NCBI GenBank assembly: GCA_003024785.1
Contig: PUQB01000148.1
Coordinates: 1-64,000 of the forward strand
From: Selaginella tamariscina
Lineage: Eukaryota; Streptophyta; Lycopodiopsida; Selaginellales; Selaginellaceae
DNA length: 64,000 bases
Direction of reading: 5' to 3'
Below the pieces are notes generated by a model. The model ran no database searches. It was given only the letters and a program-made list of their open reading frames with translations, and was not told where the DNA came from. Made by a program: the position numbers and the translations under genes. Shown one piece after another: positions 22,337-34,189 of this stretch. Numbering within the stretch: the stretch's first letter is position 1; every line of letters starts with the position of its first letter.

Positions 22337-25189
22337 ATATTGAAAAAATAGATTTAAATTGATTAAACAACAACCAATTGCACTCAAATTTAGTGATATC
22401 ATAGCATTAAAAAGCAAAGTAAAATTTAATGATTTGTTGTATTATCTATAATTATTATTATAATTGAGATTCTTAATATGCCTAAAATAGTGCAAAGCTA
22501 AGAAAATGATTTGAAGTTTGTTTGGCTTCTTAGAGTTTATTATAATATACAAAAATATTATGATATGTATATTATAAACTTTTGTAAGTATATACAAATA
22601 TTAAATTTTTAAATGGTTTACATTCATGGTCTTTTTGTAAATATATATAATTTTGTAAAGGATTTTAAAATTGTCACCTATGTTTTAAGGATGATTAATT
22701 TGTGTGCTGGTTTGTACAAGCACTGCATGCTTCGTACAAAACATTTATTAAATACTCTTTTAAATTGCAACTGAGGTTCTACCTCTATGTAAAGATATCT
22801 TCAAATATATTATTTAGTAAATAAAATATATTTTCCTCAACACAAAGGTTTAACTATATTACATAAATTACACCTTTTAAAAAACGATTATGTTTCTAAA
22901 TAGAGATTATGTTTAAGTGTATTTTGGTTATGCTAATGAAAAGAGAGTGTCTTGTCGTTGTTTTGTCTGTTGCATAAAAAATACATGAAGTAGTATAATT
23001 AACAATGTCAAGAATGCTATAGAAAAGCTTGTACAAACATGTGTTTAAGTTTAATGTGTACATTATTTATAATTTTTTTTATAGAAAACTACTTTATTTT
23101 ACAAGTTAGTAAAGTAATGTAATTAATATTACTTCATTTTGTCTCTACCCTTTTCTTTTTCTATCTTATGTGTCTCAAAAATCTTCAAGATTTGATTTAA
23201 TGAATGAATCTTTTATGAATGTTTTTTAACATATATAATATGGGAGGTGTTCTTCTTCTTCCTCCTTAGTATAACTTTTTCATCAATGTCTTATGAATTC
23301 TTTTGATTTTGTTTTCTTATGCTTCTATCTGTCTTGTTTCTATATAGAAACTTTTTAGTGAAATGAAATTCACCAACTTTTGTATCCTTGTTTCTTTTTA
23401 AATGCAAATTTCTACTTTGAAATTAATTTATTAAATAGTGATGGTTCATCCTCATGTTCTTCTCTTGTCATTGTCTTCCTCTTCCTTTTCTTTATTGTCA
23501 CTTACACTAGGCTCTTGTTTGAGCTTTAAATTTTTGTGGAATGCAATGGCTTAAGTAAGTTCATTAAAACTATATTTCTCACACACAAATATCATATTTA
23601 TGTTTACTCTCAATAGATGTCTTCTCATCAATAAACCTACAATAACATTTTCCCAGTCCATGACATAATTGTTCATGACATAATTGCCCAGTTTAGTGAG
23701 ATTGCTTGAGTACCATTATAGCTAGTGTAATAGATTTCTCTAAGCCCCAATGTTTTTTAAAAAAAATATTTAAATTACAGAAGGAAAACAATACTGTTTA
23801 ATTTTTAAAATATTAATAATTATTATTATTATCATAAATTAAAACCTTGACATGATGTTTCATTATTATTCTTGCACATGCATGCCTTCCAAGTTGTCAT
23901 TACATGAGATGCTACTCTCTTTAATACCATTTTTACTGTTAATTTATTTGTGTCCTCTTTCATATTTAGAACAAAAGTTCCACCTTACACTCAGTAGTTG
24001 TACACCACACACACATATTTAATATCAAACATAAGATTTCTCCATATTCATAATATATCTATATCTATGTATATATACATACATTCCTTACACTATTAAA
24101 AATAGACACATCATATTCTTATTTTTTATATTTGTAAACTATGATAATGGGTCGAACAAAAGAAAATTAAATACAATAGTATGTGTTTATGCGTAGGCAC
24201 ACATGAGCACATTGTTTGACAAATGACTTTTACACATTTAATATAAATACATAGATAAATAGATAGATAGACCAACCATGCAAGATTAAATATATTATGT
24301 GTGTTATCTATGCACTTCCCTATAACACCAAATATTAAAAAGAGTTAGTGCATAATCAATGGAATGTAAAATTAGGGTTGTTAAAAAAATTTTACTTTAT
24401 TAAAGAATCAGTTATATTTTTTAATATTACTCTTTTTTTATTTTCTTCAATTCTTTATTTTCTATTAAAAACTTTTGAATCAAGAAATAAATACCTAAAA
24501 ATGTAGGTATCATGTAAGTGTGCAAAAATTAAATAATAAATACCTTCGTACCTTCATTTTCTATACAAAAACTTTGAATAGATATATTTTTAATATTACC
24601 TTTTTTCCATTTTCTTCAATTCTTTATTTTCTATTAAAAACTTTGGGTTATTTATGTGTTCCTTATTAACAAATTTTAATTCCATTGTTAAATAGGAATA
24701 AAATGTAGTTTACAAATTGAACAATTAAAACTCTACTTTGGAATCATGGATCGTGGTTATTTTCTCATAAACTTTTTGTTCAACAACATATATTTAGTGT
24801 GTATAAAAAATACTTAATTGTTTATCAAAAGATTTTAAAATATAATCGAATGAACATGGTTGTTTAATTTTCTTTTAGACTTTTTGCCTTTCACACTAGT
24901 TCTTTACACACAAGCCATTAATAAAAAATAAAAAAAAAACAAAAAAACAACAATATAGACTCAATATTATTATCGCATCAATATGCATTTCATATAATAG
25001 TACATGAAAGTGTTTGAACTCACAAAAATTCTCTTGTTAATAAATTTTGCCCAACATGTGTGTGAACTAAACTAAGGAACACATGTAGCCATATGCAAGA
25101 TCATTATAAGCTATTAACTATAACAAAGTTAGAAGTAACATAAAGTAATATACATGAAGCACCTCCTATAACATGTTTAACCATAAACC

Positions 25190-25280
25190 TTTACCACCAT
25201 TGAATTGGTAGAGCATGTTCTTCTAAGGGAGGCACATTTTAAGTGATGATGTACCAGAGTGGTTTGACCCAGAACTTTCA
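25190..25280 (+). repeat. tRNA-like, SINE-like sequence
   Basis: ATTGGTAGAGCATGTTC resembles the tRNA D-arm/A-box region. About 55 bp on, GTGGTTTGACCCAGAAC resembles the B box; the duplicate at 58,531 keeps the better GGTTCGACCC. The acceptor stem does not pair well, so this is a tRNA-derived relic and not a tRNA gene. Confidence 0.4.
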
Positions 25281-25373
25281 GTAACAATAATAACATAAAC
25301 AAGGTTTGTTGGTTGAGATAGGATGTTACTTTGGCATTTTCAAATTTTTTAACAAATGTCTTAATAAGTATAT

Positions 25374-25543
25374 TGTTGTAATTTTAACTTGGTGAGTTGA
25401 TTATATAGGTAAAAATTATGAAATATGTGAGATATGTAGGCAAAAGACTCACACAAACCTGAGTTATCGTAATTAAGGCCTATCATAAACACCAATTAAC
25501 CCTTTGCCTAATTATTTAAATGGAATAGATAAAGGTTGTGACA
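25374..25543 (+). mobile_element. TRIM solo LTR (copy 1)
   Basis: Runs from TGTTGTAATTTTAACTTGG to GGTTGTGACA, matching the 162-bp LTR of the TRIM at 31,601. Flanks are TATAT and TATAC, a 5-bp target duplication with one change. Confidence 0.8.
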
Positions 25544-27265
25544 TATACTATGACTATACATTCTTTTATTAACCTGAATGCTATACAGTCAAACTAAATA
25601 TATAACACATTTGATTAATATTCATAATGTTTTTTAATTTTTTGTATGAGTGAGGAATTCTCTCTCTCACACGCTCCACACACACATACACGTTACAACT
25701 TTGTATGGTTAGTTTACTTTATTGAACTGAAGAGGTACTTCACTGTGTATGTACTATTTACACGCGTACATTTGTCTCTGTATGATATTTTCAGGTATTT
25801 CACTGGTAGGAAAATGTTTTTTAAATATTAAATATTCCATTCATACATAAAAGGTATTTGCCACGTTGGAAGAACGTTTCTTTCCTTTTTAAAAAAAATA
25901 AATAAATACCAGTACACTCGGATATGTTCATGAATGTCGAGAAATTTATATTATTATAGCCGCCAGAAGTACTTCAAAAATTTTCATTAGAGTTATAATA
26001 ACAAAAGCAGTTTTTAGAGTTATCAAAGTCATTCATTGTGAAGTAATTGCAATTGCAGTTTTACAATCACAGATAGATTTCATTCATCTTTTTTTTCGTT
26101 CATAATTGTCAAGTAATTTTATTTTACAATCGCAGGTAGAAGTGGTGGCATGTGGTTCCGAGTTCGCTTATGAAAAGCCTCGATGTATGTACTATAATGT
26201 ATTGCTACTGTAAATGAATGGATATTGGGAATTTAAAACTGTGTAATTTGGTATATTAATATATTAATACTAATATTAAAATATACATAAATTAAGGTTA
26301 ATTATCTCACTGCTAAAGCGATACTGTGTATATCTACTTAGAAAATACATATCTTTGATATATATATATATATATATATATATAGGTTTTTTTTTCTAGA
26401 GAGATAACTCATGTATATATAATATATACACTCGGATACAGATGTTATTTTAAAAATACACAATCAGTTCACAAATGAAAGAAAAATAACCATGCTATGT
26501 TCTGATTTTTTAATATATATAAAATTGATATTCAGTGGTTTAATTCAAGAATTTAAGCTTTGCATAAGTTTAAGCTTTTTTCAGTAAACATTATTAAATG
26601 CAAGTGCAGGTTTTCTATAATAGAGAAGAACAGCTCCTTATAAAACACAATCTTCACATGCTGTCGATATGCATGTGTGTGTTCCATAACGGGAATGAGA
26701 TATTACGGTATGTTTACACACACACACACACGCGCGCACGCTTATGAATGATAAAAGGAAGAGAACGTATTATCAGATTTTTTAAGTTATATAGGATTGA
26801 CATCATAACTCTAAAATGTTTTTGAGTTTTTTATTTATTTATTTCTTTTTTTGCTATACATACTGGTAAGGAGAAAAAAACAGCTCATTACATACAAATA
26901 AGAATTAATGAAAATTTAAACTTTAAACCCTATAATGAATATTAATTCTATTTAGTTCATGAATAAGTGCCTTTGTGAGTTCCATGTCTTGAACGTCTAT
27001 ATTTATTTATATAGTAACATAAATATTATATCTACGCATATATGTGAAACTCTCCATTTATAACCTCATCAAATACATACAAAACAAGTAGAATAATTAA
27101 AAATAACTGTGATTTAATATGAATGTATATAAACATATCTTACTATAAACTGGAAATTTAAACTGTGTATAATTTTGGATAGGTTGTTTTTACTAAGAAA
27201 TTAACGTTTTTTAGTGCATGTGGATCAGTGATAACATTAAGTTTATGAATTCTTAAGCTTCAAAT

Positions 27266-27400
27266 GTAGTTGCTATTGCGTGGGTCGTTTGAACTTGTTT
27301 GTCAGTCCGAGAATGTCCATATGTTGCTGATAACATGTGTCCGAGGCCATTCCATCAATACACCCAGTTAGTGCAGCATATACAAACTCATGCCTTTAAA
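27266..27400. other. Insertion absent from copy 2, carrying a fragment of the DUF7869 gene
   Basis: Copy 2 (near 60,870) lacks about 135 bp present here. The right half, 27,328-27,397, matches 10,159-10,230 of the DUF7869 gene over about 70 bp with very few changes. The left half has no source I can find in the window. Confidence 0.85.
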
Positions 27401-27599
27401 TAATAAATTAAATACTATATAAGAATATAATTATAGTAATATATACAAAATAATGTATATACACCATTCTCATTTGTCCCTACCTTTATTTATATATATA
27501 TAAGTAATTTATATTTCATTATTGCATATATTATATTTTTATGCTTATAAATCTTTCATTAGTATAATAAAATATTATCCCCACACATAAAAACAAATT

Positions 27600-28020
27600 C
27601 TGGCCACTGAAAGTACACGTCTCTCTCTCTCTCTCTCTCACTCACACACACACACAATCGGATATGCTGATGTTTTGAGGATATCCTATGATTTAAAATA
27701 TTCTTATGAACACAAAATAAGAATGTAAACATCTCTATTACATATGTATTCTATATACACATATCCTACTAAAATGAATGTAAGTTGTGTGTATACACAC
27801 ACACGCACACTACCGTGTGATATGCATTAGTTTGTGTGTAAAATTATAGAAGAATATATATATGTGTATATATATATATATATATTACCCTACTAAATTG
27901 AATTTAAGTACACCCACACACACACTCGCGTGTGATATATTTACATCTGCATTAGTTTGTGTGTAAAATTATAGCAGAATATATATGTGTGTGTACACAC
28001 ACATTAATAAATATAATTTC
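27600..28020. repeat. CT/CA/TA microsatellites
   Basis: A (CT)n run then (CA)n near 27,620-27,655, and two similar TGAATKTAAGT...GTGTGTAAAATTATAG units near 27,770-27,860 and 27,895-27,985. Confidence 0.7.
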
Positions 28021-28054
28021 GTTGGATTCTTATGTCTTCTGTCTAACCCATTGC

Positions 28055-28060
28055 CACGTG
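28055..28060 (+). promoter_or_regulatory. G-box in the upstream region of the Crinkler/RHS-type gene
   Basis: CACGTG within TTGCCACGTGGTTATC, about 385 bp before the ATG. It is kept in copy 2 at 61,571-61,576. Plant bZIP and bHLH factors bind this hexamer; a role here is inference. Confidence 0.35.
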
Positions 28061-28442
28061 GTTATCAGCCACACGTTGTAAAAACATTACTAATTTTATT
28101 TGATTTGAAAAGTACAATTAGCTGAATGGATTACATGTGTTTGCTTCTGTGTGTTCTTGCACGTTATTGTTTGGTTTGGTTCAAAATTCCAAGCCTTTCT
28201 GTTTTCTGTTACAAATTATACATATACATAATGAAGACGAACACACACCAACAAGTGATGCTTTGGTCAGGTCAGTTCCGTGAGCATACAGTGTTGCATT
28301 AGGAGCAGCGACAACATTCTAACTAGTGTATGGAGGTGTGGTGCCGATATTCGCCTTTTATTTCAGTTATCCCGCCTTGATCGCAGCCGTTGATGCTTAT
28401 AGATAAATTAGGGCTCTTTATAGGTAAATTAGGTTTTCCAGC

Positions 28443-31040
28443 ATGGCGGAGAAGGAGAGGTTCAAACGGGCTAGAACTTATGACGTGGGAGTCTACGGGA
28501 CGCTTCAGAAGGTCTGTGTTTATTTGTGGCTACGGTGTTTGACTGATTTCGCTATCGCGTGGCGCAGCAGCTCCTCATTACGGCTGTGGCACAGGCTATG
28601 GTGCAGCTCCTTCTTACGGCTGTGGGCAGGTTATGGTGCAGCTTCTCCTTACGGCTGTGGCGCAGGCTATGGTGCAGCTCCTCCTTACGGCTTTGGCACA
28701 GCTCCTCCTTATGGCTTTGGCGCAGCTCCTCCTTACGGCTATGGCACAGCTCCTCCTTATGGCTTTGGCGCAGCTCCTCCTTACGGCTATGTTTACGGCT
28801 ATGGCGCAGCTCCTCCTTACGGCTATGCTTACGGTTATGGCTCAGCTCCTCCTTACGGCTATGGTGCAGCTCAGGGCTCTGGCACTAACGCGATTGGTAA
28901 GTTCTTTTTTTTTTTTTTAATTTGTCAAGGTTGAGTGAAATAAGGTGTCATACAGATACAAGAACCAAGGCTCGAGAGCTGGACGATACAATAACCAAGC
29001 CTCCAGAGGTGGACGCAAAAACCAAGCTGTACTTAATAGCTAAGGCTCAAGAGCTGGACGAGAATCTGCGTGCATGTTACGGCAAGGACATTGCCTGGGA
29101 GAATACCTCAACTTACGAGGAGCTGTTCGTGCCCACTATCTACGGTGGCCAGAAATATTGGTACATGGGACGTTCACTTTTCGCACGGATCAAAGATTTC
29201 ATATCCGGCTTGAAGCATTCGCAACATGGTGCCACGGATGACAACAAAGCTCCTGGTGTTATTACTGGTACTCCTGGATCTGGAAAGACTACTGCGCTTG
29301 TTACTGTCGTTGGATATCTCCGGGAAGCTTGGAGGAACACTTCCCAGAAGGTCGTCTACATCAACGGCGAAGACTTTGTGCGCAATCCCATAATGATAAT
29401 GTGGGAGAGTCTTGTTCTGGCTTACATTCACGACATTCCGACTGATCTTAAGACTCCAACATGGTCCGAGGAATACTTTTTTCTGGATCCACTCGAGAGT
29501 AGCATCGGAAAGGCTTTACTTCATAGTCGAATGACGCAAATGCCTTTGACATCGACAAGCTCGGTGCTGCCAGTGGTTACTGAGAGAGAGAGCTTATAAC
29601 TTCATAAAGAAAATTGAGCATTTACACGTCGTTATCTACTGTTCTTCTTTAGGGAGTATTTGGAGGCATAAGTTGGTCCGTGACAAAGTTACTCCATATA
29701 TGATGGTGACAGGTGGCTACAATGTAAGTAAATTATGTAAACTCCTCATGGTCTAAGTTATTTTTGGACAGGAAGAAGAGTTCAAGGCATATTGCAGACA
29801 TGAGCTTGATCGTGCCAGGGTGACGGTGAGTGTGCGTGTGGTCTATATATACATACATACATTATTTTATTTTATTTTTCTGAAAGCTCAATCGTGCCGA
29901 GGACCCGATTCTGGGCTATTGTAATCTTCGGCAAAAGTATAATCGGGAGTGGGATGCCAACGATTGTGACGAGGTAAGCTGAGTACAATTGGATGCATCA
30001 GGTCATAAGTGTTGTCTAACGTGCAGTATCGTCTCTCCGATTTTAAGACTGTCACTGGCTGGGTTCCGAGGCTGGTTGCGGCTTATGGAACCGAAAGTAT
30101 AGTCTTGTCGTTCAATATGTACAGAACCGGCATCGAAGAGTTCGTGAAGGACGCCCTCAAGAATTCATTTCAATGGAGTGAGTTCGTGGATGTGGCTGGT
30201 GGATTAGCGAAGATTGAGACGGATTTACCGGAAGCACTAGATAGTCGATGCTTCTACAGGGATCCTGAGACCAAAAGAGGCAGATGTATTTCAGATGGGA
30301 TGTTGGCATATACCTTGGCGATCGTCACCCAGACTACAGAGTATAATTCTGAGTTAGAGGCTGCTTCTGGGATTAGCAAGTGGACCGCCTTGGTTGCGAA
30401 CGATGACAATAGTGCGCGCGTTGGCTGGAACTCAGAGATAGCGACACTACTTTTTATCAAGCATTATGGACTTGTCATCCAGGAGGGCAATTTCGAATTG
30501 AATTTCAGCCCTCAGATAGTCAAAATTTTCCATGGGGATTTTCGCTACGGAGTGATGGTAAGTCGTATTTGTTTGTGCCCGGGAAGTTCAACCATCCTGC
30601 AGTGGATTTGATTGGTGAGGACGCCAACACAGTTTTGGGGGTGCAAATAGCCACGGGCGGGATGCAGTGTTGAAACACAGCATAGTCTATCCAGGTTTTT
30701 AGAAATGACAAGCGGCGACCCACGGAAGAAGGTTTTGGTTTGGATCCTATCTGTTGATGATGCAGATAGGATCAGAATTAGGAGCAGTGAGGAATATACT
30801 GAAGTTTTCGTTTGTTTCGGCCGCTTGAGTCGACTTCTAAGAAGGATTGATGAGACGTGTTGTAAGCTCCATCTGCGTAGTAGCACCCATGTTAAGGAGG
30901 CGACAAGCGGTGCTGAGCGTGAGCATGAAGTGGCTGAATTGAGACAATTTGGGCGTTGTGCTTCTTTGCAAACAAGTTTCGGAAAACCATGCAGAAGGCT
31001 TCGTGGAGATCGTCAGTACTGTCATTACCACGAGGTTTAA
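28443..31040 (+). pseudogene. Crinkler/RHS-type NTPase-nuclease gene, copy 1 (frame-broken)
   Basis: Exon 1 starts [13 protein letters not shown]. Exon 2 (28,568-28,896) encodes APPYGYGA-type repeats. Exon 3 carries [12 protein letters not shown], a [10 protein letters not shown]-loop and VVYINGE. A Walker-B-like [10 protein letters not shown] region follows but is out of frame here. After further short exons come YRLSDFKTV and a nuclease-like end with FVPGKFNHPAVDLIG and GVQIATGG near 30,570-30,670. The C-terminus (30,705-31,040) reads VLVWILSVDDAD and ends in CX10CX9CX2H, a small zinc motif. P-loop NTPase followed by a REase-like PxxFNxxxxD...QIxT core is the layout of Crinkler-RHS-type proteins. 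Introns are 56, 59, 48, 61 and 53 nt. Compared with copy 2, a base is missing near 29,479, one is added near 29,531 and one is missing near 29,573. The frame also breaks in exon 1, near 30,560 and near 30,670. Confidence 0.75.
30950..31037 (+). other. C-terminal CX10CX9CX2H zinc-binding-like motif
   Basis: GRCASLQTSFGKPCRRLRG followed by DRQYCHYHEV and a stop. Short C-C-C-H knots of this style occur at the ends of various mobile-element and virus-like proteins. Zinc binding is inference. Confidence 0.5.
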
Positions 31041-31295
31041 ACACGCGGCAAAATTTAAATATTGTTCCGACTGCCCAGCTATTCTTTGAAAGTATTTGTA
31101 AAAGTTCACCGTATATATTTTCTATATATGTTCTTTAATATATCAAAGATTATTTTACGGATAGTTTACCTAAATTCACTCCTGCACCTTATTAAGTGTT
31201 TCAAGTTTTTGGTCACTAATTCTTGCATGAACTTTTCCACTCTCCAAGATTGGCACAAGCAGTAAGAACATCACCATATGTAATACTTCTAAGTT

Positions 31296-31600
31296 TTAAT
31301 GCAAGTTGTAACTAAAATGGGCATGATACATGAAAATGGGAATATAAAATAAATTATTAATTAATATTTAAGTTTTAATTATTAATTAACTATTTAATTA
31401 TATATAATTAAGCCTTAAATTAATTAATTAACAATTTAATTCTTTAATACCTTACTTAGTAAGGAATTCCTAAAATATTTTAGAATATTCATGTTATTCT
31501 TCATTGTAGAAATAGTTTATAATAATTAAAAAATACTATCAAACATAATTACAAATAATCATTTACTTACTAACATGCTAATATATTTATAAATACTTTC
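31296..31600 (-). repeat. Module B: terminal motif and 3' flank of the phosphatase-like copy
   Basis: The reverse complement of 22,036-22,336. It has the 30-bp motif at 31,296-31,325, the TTAATTAA tract, TTTTAGAATATTC and the last codons of the phosphatase-like frame before the TRIM insertion. Confidence 0.85.
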
Positions 31601-32136
31601 TGTCATAGTTCTAACCTGGTGGGTTGACTACCTGGGTAAAGATTGTGGGATATATAAGTAAAAAGACTTAAGCGTAACTGAGTCATCATGATCAGGGGTC
31701 CTTTCATAAACATTAATTGGCCCTTTGCATAGTTAGCATAAGAAAGATGGAAGGTTCTGACATTTGGTATCAGAGTGGTCCCGGGTTCAATTTTCATCAG
31801 GGGATGAATTTTGAGTAAAGCTCAAGCCACTAAGGTTGGCGCACTTGTCCTTGTCTAACTAAACCCCTCGATCCCATGTGTACATGGGTTGCGAGTCAAG
31901 CGTGAGTAGAAACGCCTCTGCTCCACCTTCTGGAGGAAGGCATAGTAGCAACTTCTTGAGTTTTGTGTGGAGAGTGTCATAGTTTTAACATGGTGGGTTG
32001 ATTACTTGGGTAAAGATTGTGGGATATGTGGGCAAAAGACTCAAGCGTAATTGAGTCATCATAACCAGGGGCCCTCTCATAAACACTAATTGGTCTTTGC
32101 CTAGTTAGCATAAGGGGAGAGGGAAAGGTTGTGACA
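31601..32136 (+). mobile_element. Complete TRIM (miniature LTR retrotransposon)
   Basis: Two 162-bp LTRs (31,601-31,762 and 31,975-32,136), each TGTCATAG...TGACA. The primer-binding site TGGTATCAGAGTGG starts at 31,765, complementary to the initiator tRNA-Met 3' end. The internal part is only 212 bp and non-coding. A perfect 5-bp target duplication CTTTC flanks it (31,596-31,600 and 32,137-32,141). It sits in the last codons of the module B phosphatase-like gene and must be mobilised by proteins of another element. Confidence 0.95.
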
Positions 32137-32141
32137 CTTTC

Positions 32142-32475
32142 TCCTTAACCATACAGAGAAATCTCCTTATTTTGTCTAAGTCATCACTTTCTAGATTAAT
32201 CGAATATTAGTCAATATATTTATGTTGTTGTCCCACCTAAACACTCTCACGAATGCAGCCATCCTTTTTAATACATAAGCTGTGATAAGAACATGATTGC
32301 ATAAGGTTTATCTAAAACATGATGTTCCTTAGGAATAATATTTTTAGAGCGCCCGGTTGCTGCTCTCCTTCATTTTATAAAATTCAAAATCACGAGAAAG
32401 AAAAGCGTCAGGAAATGTTTGATATGGTGGATATTGCTCACAAAGTTTTCGAGATTCTTCTTTATAAGGCACGTA
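32142..32475 (-). pseudogene. Module B phosphatase-like gene, C-terminal part
   Basis: The reverse complement matches 21,695-22,030 of the intact gene (EQYPPYQTFPDAFLSRDFEF is readable), with stops and shifts. It is cut off on the right by the long LTR element. Confidence 0.85.
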
Positions 32476-34189
32476 TGTCAGAGTTTTAAACCCGAAGGGC
32501 CAACACGTGGCTGCCAAAGTGGCCATTTTGGCATCATCACCTTATGTGAGCAACGCTAAGTCTTCCAAGATAATCCTAAGAGTCTGACTCAAAGGCCTAG
32601 AAGACTTAGAGTCCTACCTAAGTCCTCTAGAATGACCATCCCCTGAACCCTAAAGGATAACCCGAGTAGACTTTAGGATCCTATCCCAGTAGACCTAGGC
32701 AGGCTCATGCCTTAACCCCACAAAGGATATGTGTCTCACACATACCCCCCGTGACAAGCCAAGGCATCGTCACTTACCCCTTGAGGAATCACCCTCATCC
32801 GGGAGTACAACCCCTTTAGGGCGACAAGGGGTACCCTGAACCACAACTAACCCTAAGGGTTTGGGTGGTCAAGTCATATTCTAGACCTAGGGCTAGTACT
32901 TAGTGAGGATACAAGTGTGCGCCGTAGGCGGACACGAGTGTTCTATTAAGTAAACTCCCTAAAGCTAGGTTTGGAAAATCCTAAGTACATGACCTTGCGA
33001 GTGCTTCACGAAAAGGCTCCTGCTAACAAGCTTAGGTTGTTCAACCCTTGGATTCCAAGGAGGACACTCCCCTAGCCAAGTGTGCCTAAGCACACCTGGT
33101 TATGAGACCTAACCTCCTTGAGCAAATGCCCAAGGCTTAGCTCCCTAGTGCGAGCACAAGCATGTCTGTTTGTCATAGTATCCAACCCTTGGCGATAAGC
33201 CCATGACACAACCCCAAAGGATGTGCCTTAGGCGTTGTATCGCGTGATATCTAGCCCAGTGTCACATCTTCATGTGACACTGCCTTCCCCAATGTGGGTT
33301 ATCATGCCATAGCCCTTAGATTCAAGAGTTGCACCAAGTGCCACAAACATGGCTCCTAAATGCCAACTCTAGAACCCCTCAATTATCCCTCAAGACTCGA
33401 TAAGGAAACCCTATCAATCAAGAACCCATGCCCACAGTTGGACAAGGACACGAATGTGCCCTGGTTAGCTGTAAGTGTTGCTCCTAGCTTGACGTGGAGG
33501 AGGAGGCTGGAGACAAGCCTCAACCTCTGCTTCTTGGAACGTGCATCCCGACAAGTCCTCCCATGCATGGATTCGCCAACGTTAAAGGTAAGCTACCCTG
33601 AAGATGGGACGTACCCCTATCGTCTGGAAGTTAGGGCGGCACAACAGAGGGTTGTGCCTTGACGACACAAGCTAGAGCTTGCACCGAGAGAAGAGTAACG
33701 AGCTTAGTCATGAACCCAGGAACCCTCACTCCTACTATTTATGTGACGGACCCCCCCCCCCCCCCCTCCCCTGTTTTTCTATATGTGTAAGTGGGCTGGC
33801 ACTAAATTAGCTAGCCCCTTAGTTAATGAGATGAGTTTGCACACTAACCCCTACCCCTAAACCCTACCCAAGGGGGTGGGTGTTTTAGGGCGTGGGTTAG
33901 GGCAACCCTAGGGTTAGGTCAACCCTAGGGGTGTTCCTAACCCTATTTAACATGCCAAACTCATTTACTAGGACGTCAAAATCGGGGGTGGGTTTTCTAG
34001 AAGGTAAGTGCTACCTTCGCTTAGAGTTTCTCGCGACATTTAAAGATAGCCGGCCGGATTACCCCTAAACACCTAAGTGCACTAAGCGGGGTTGTTTCTC
34101 ACTACATCTAGGGTCCGTCAACATAGTACAGTAGGTAACAACAGTCAATGTCCAAAGTAAAGGGCTGAGTCATAGTAAAAACTATGACA
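32476..34189 (-). repeat. Left LTR of the LARD-like element
   Basis: 1,714 bp. Contains a run of C near 33,750 whose length differs from that in the right LTR, and a CCCTAAACCCTACCC string near 33,855. The small ORFs inside (such as 33,360-33,662) recur in the other LTR and are not gene-like. Confidence 0.9.

Larger units (their letters stand above)
22337..30392 (+). repeat. Segmental duplication, copy 1
   Basis: Collinear with 55,551-64,000 in the same orientation, about 33.2 kb apart. Shared from ATTGAAAAAATAGATTTAAA onward, through AT-rich DNA, a tRNA-like SINE, a TRIM solo LTR and the Crinkler/RHS-type gene. The copies differ by many small indels and two larger ones (near 26,160 and 27,266). 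Its true right end is unknown because copy 2 runs off the window. From 22,337 to 28,442 I see no gene. Confidence 0.95.

Noticed and set aside
25190-25280. Functional tRNA gene
   Set aside because: A-box and B-box-like strings are present, but no acceptor stem or clear anticodon arm pairs.
28559-28920. Leu-rich ORFs (LLLTAMAQ repeats)
   Set aside because: Off-frame readings of the APPYGYG repeat exon.
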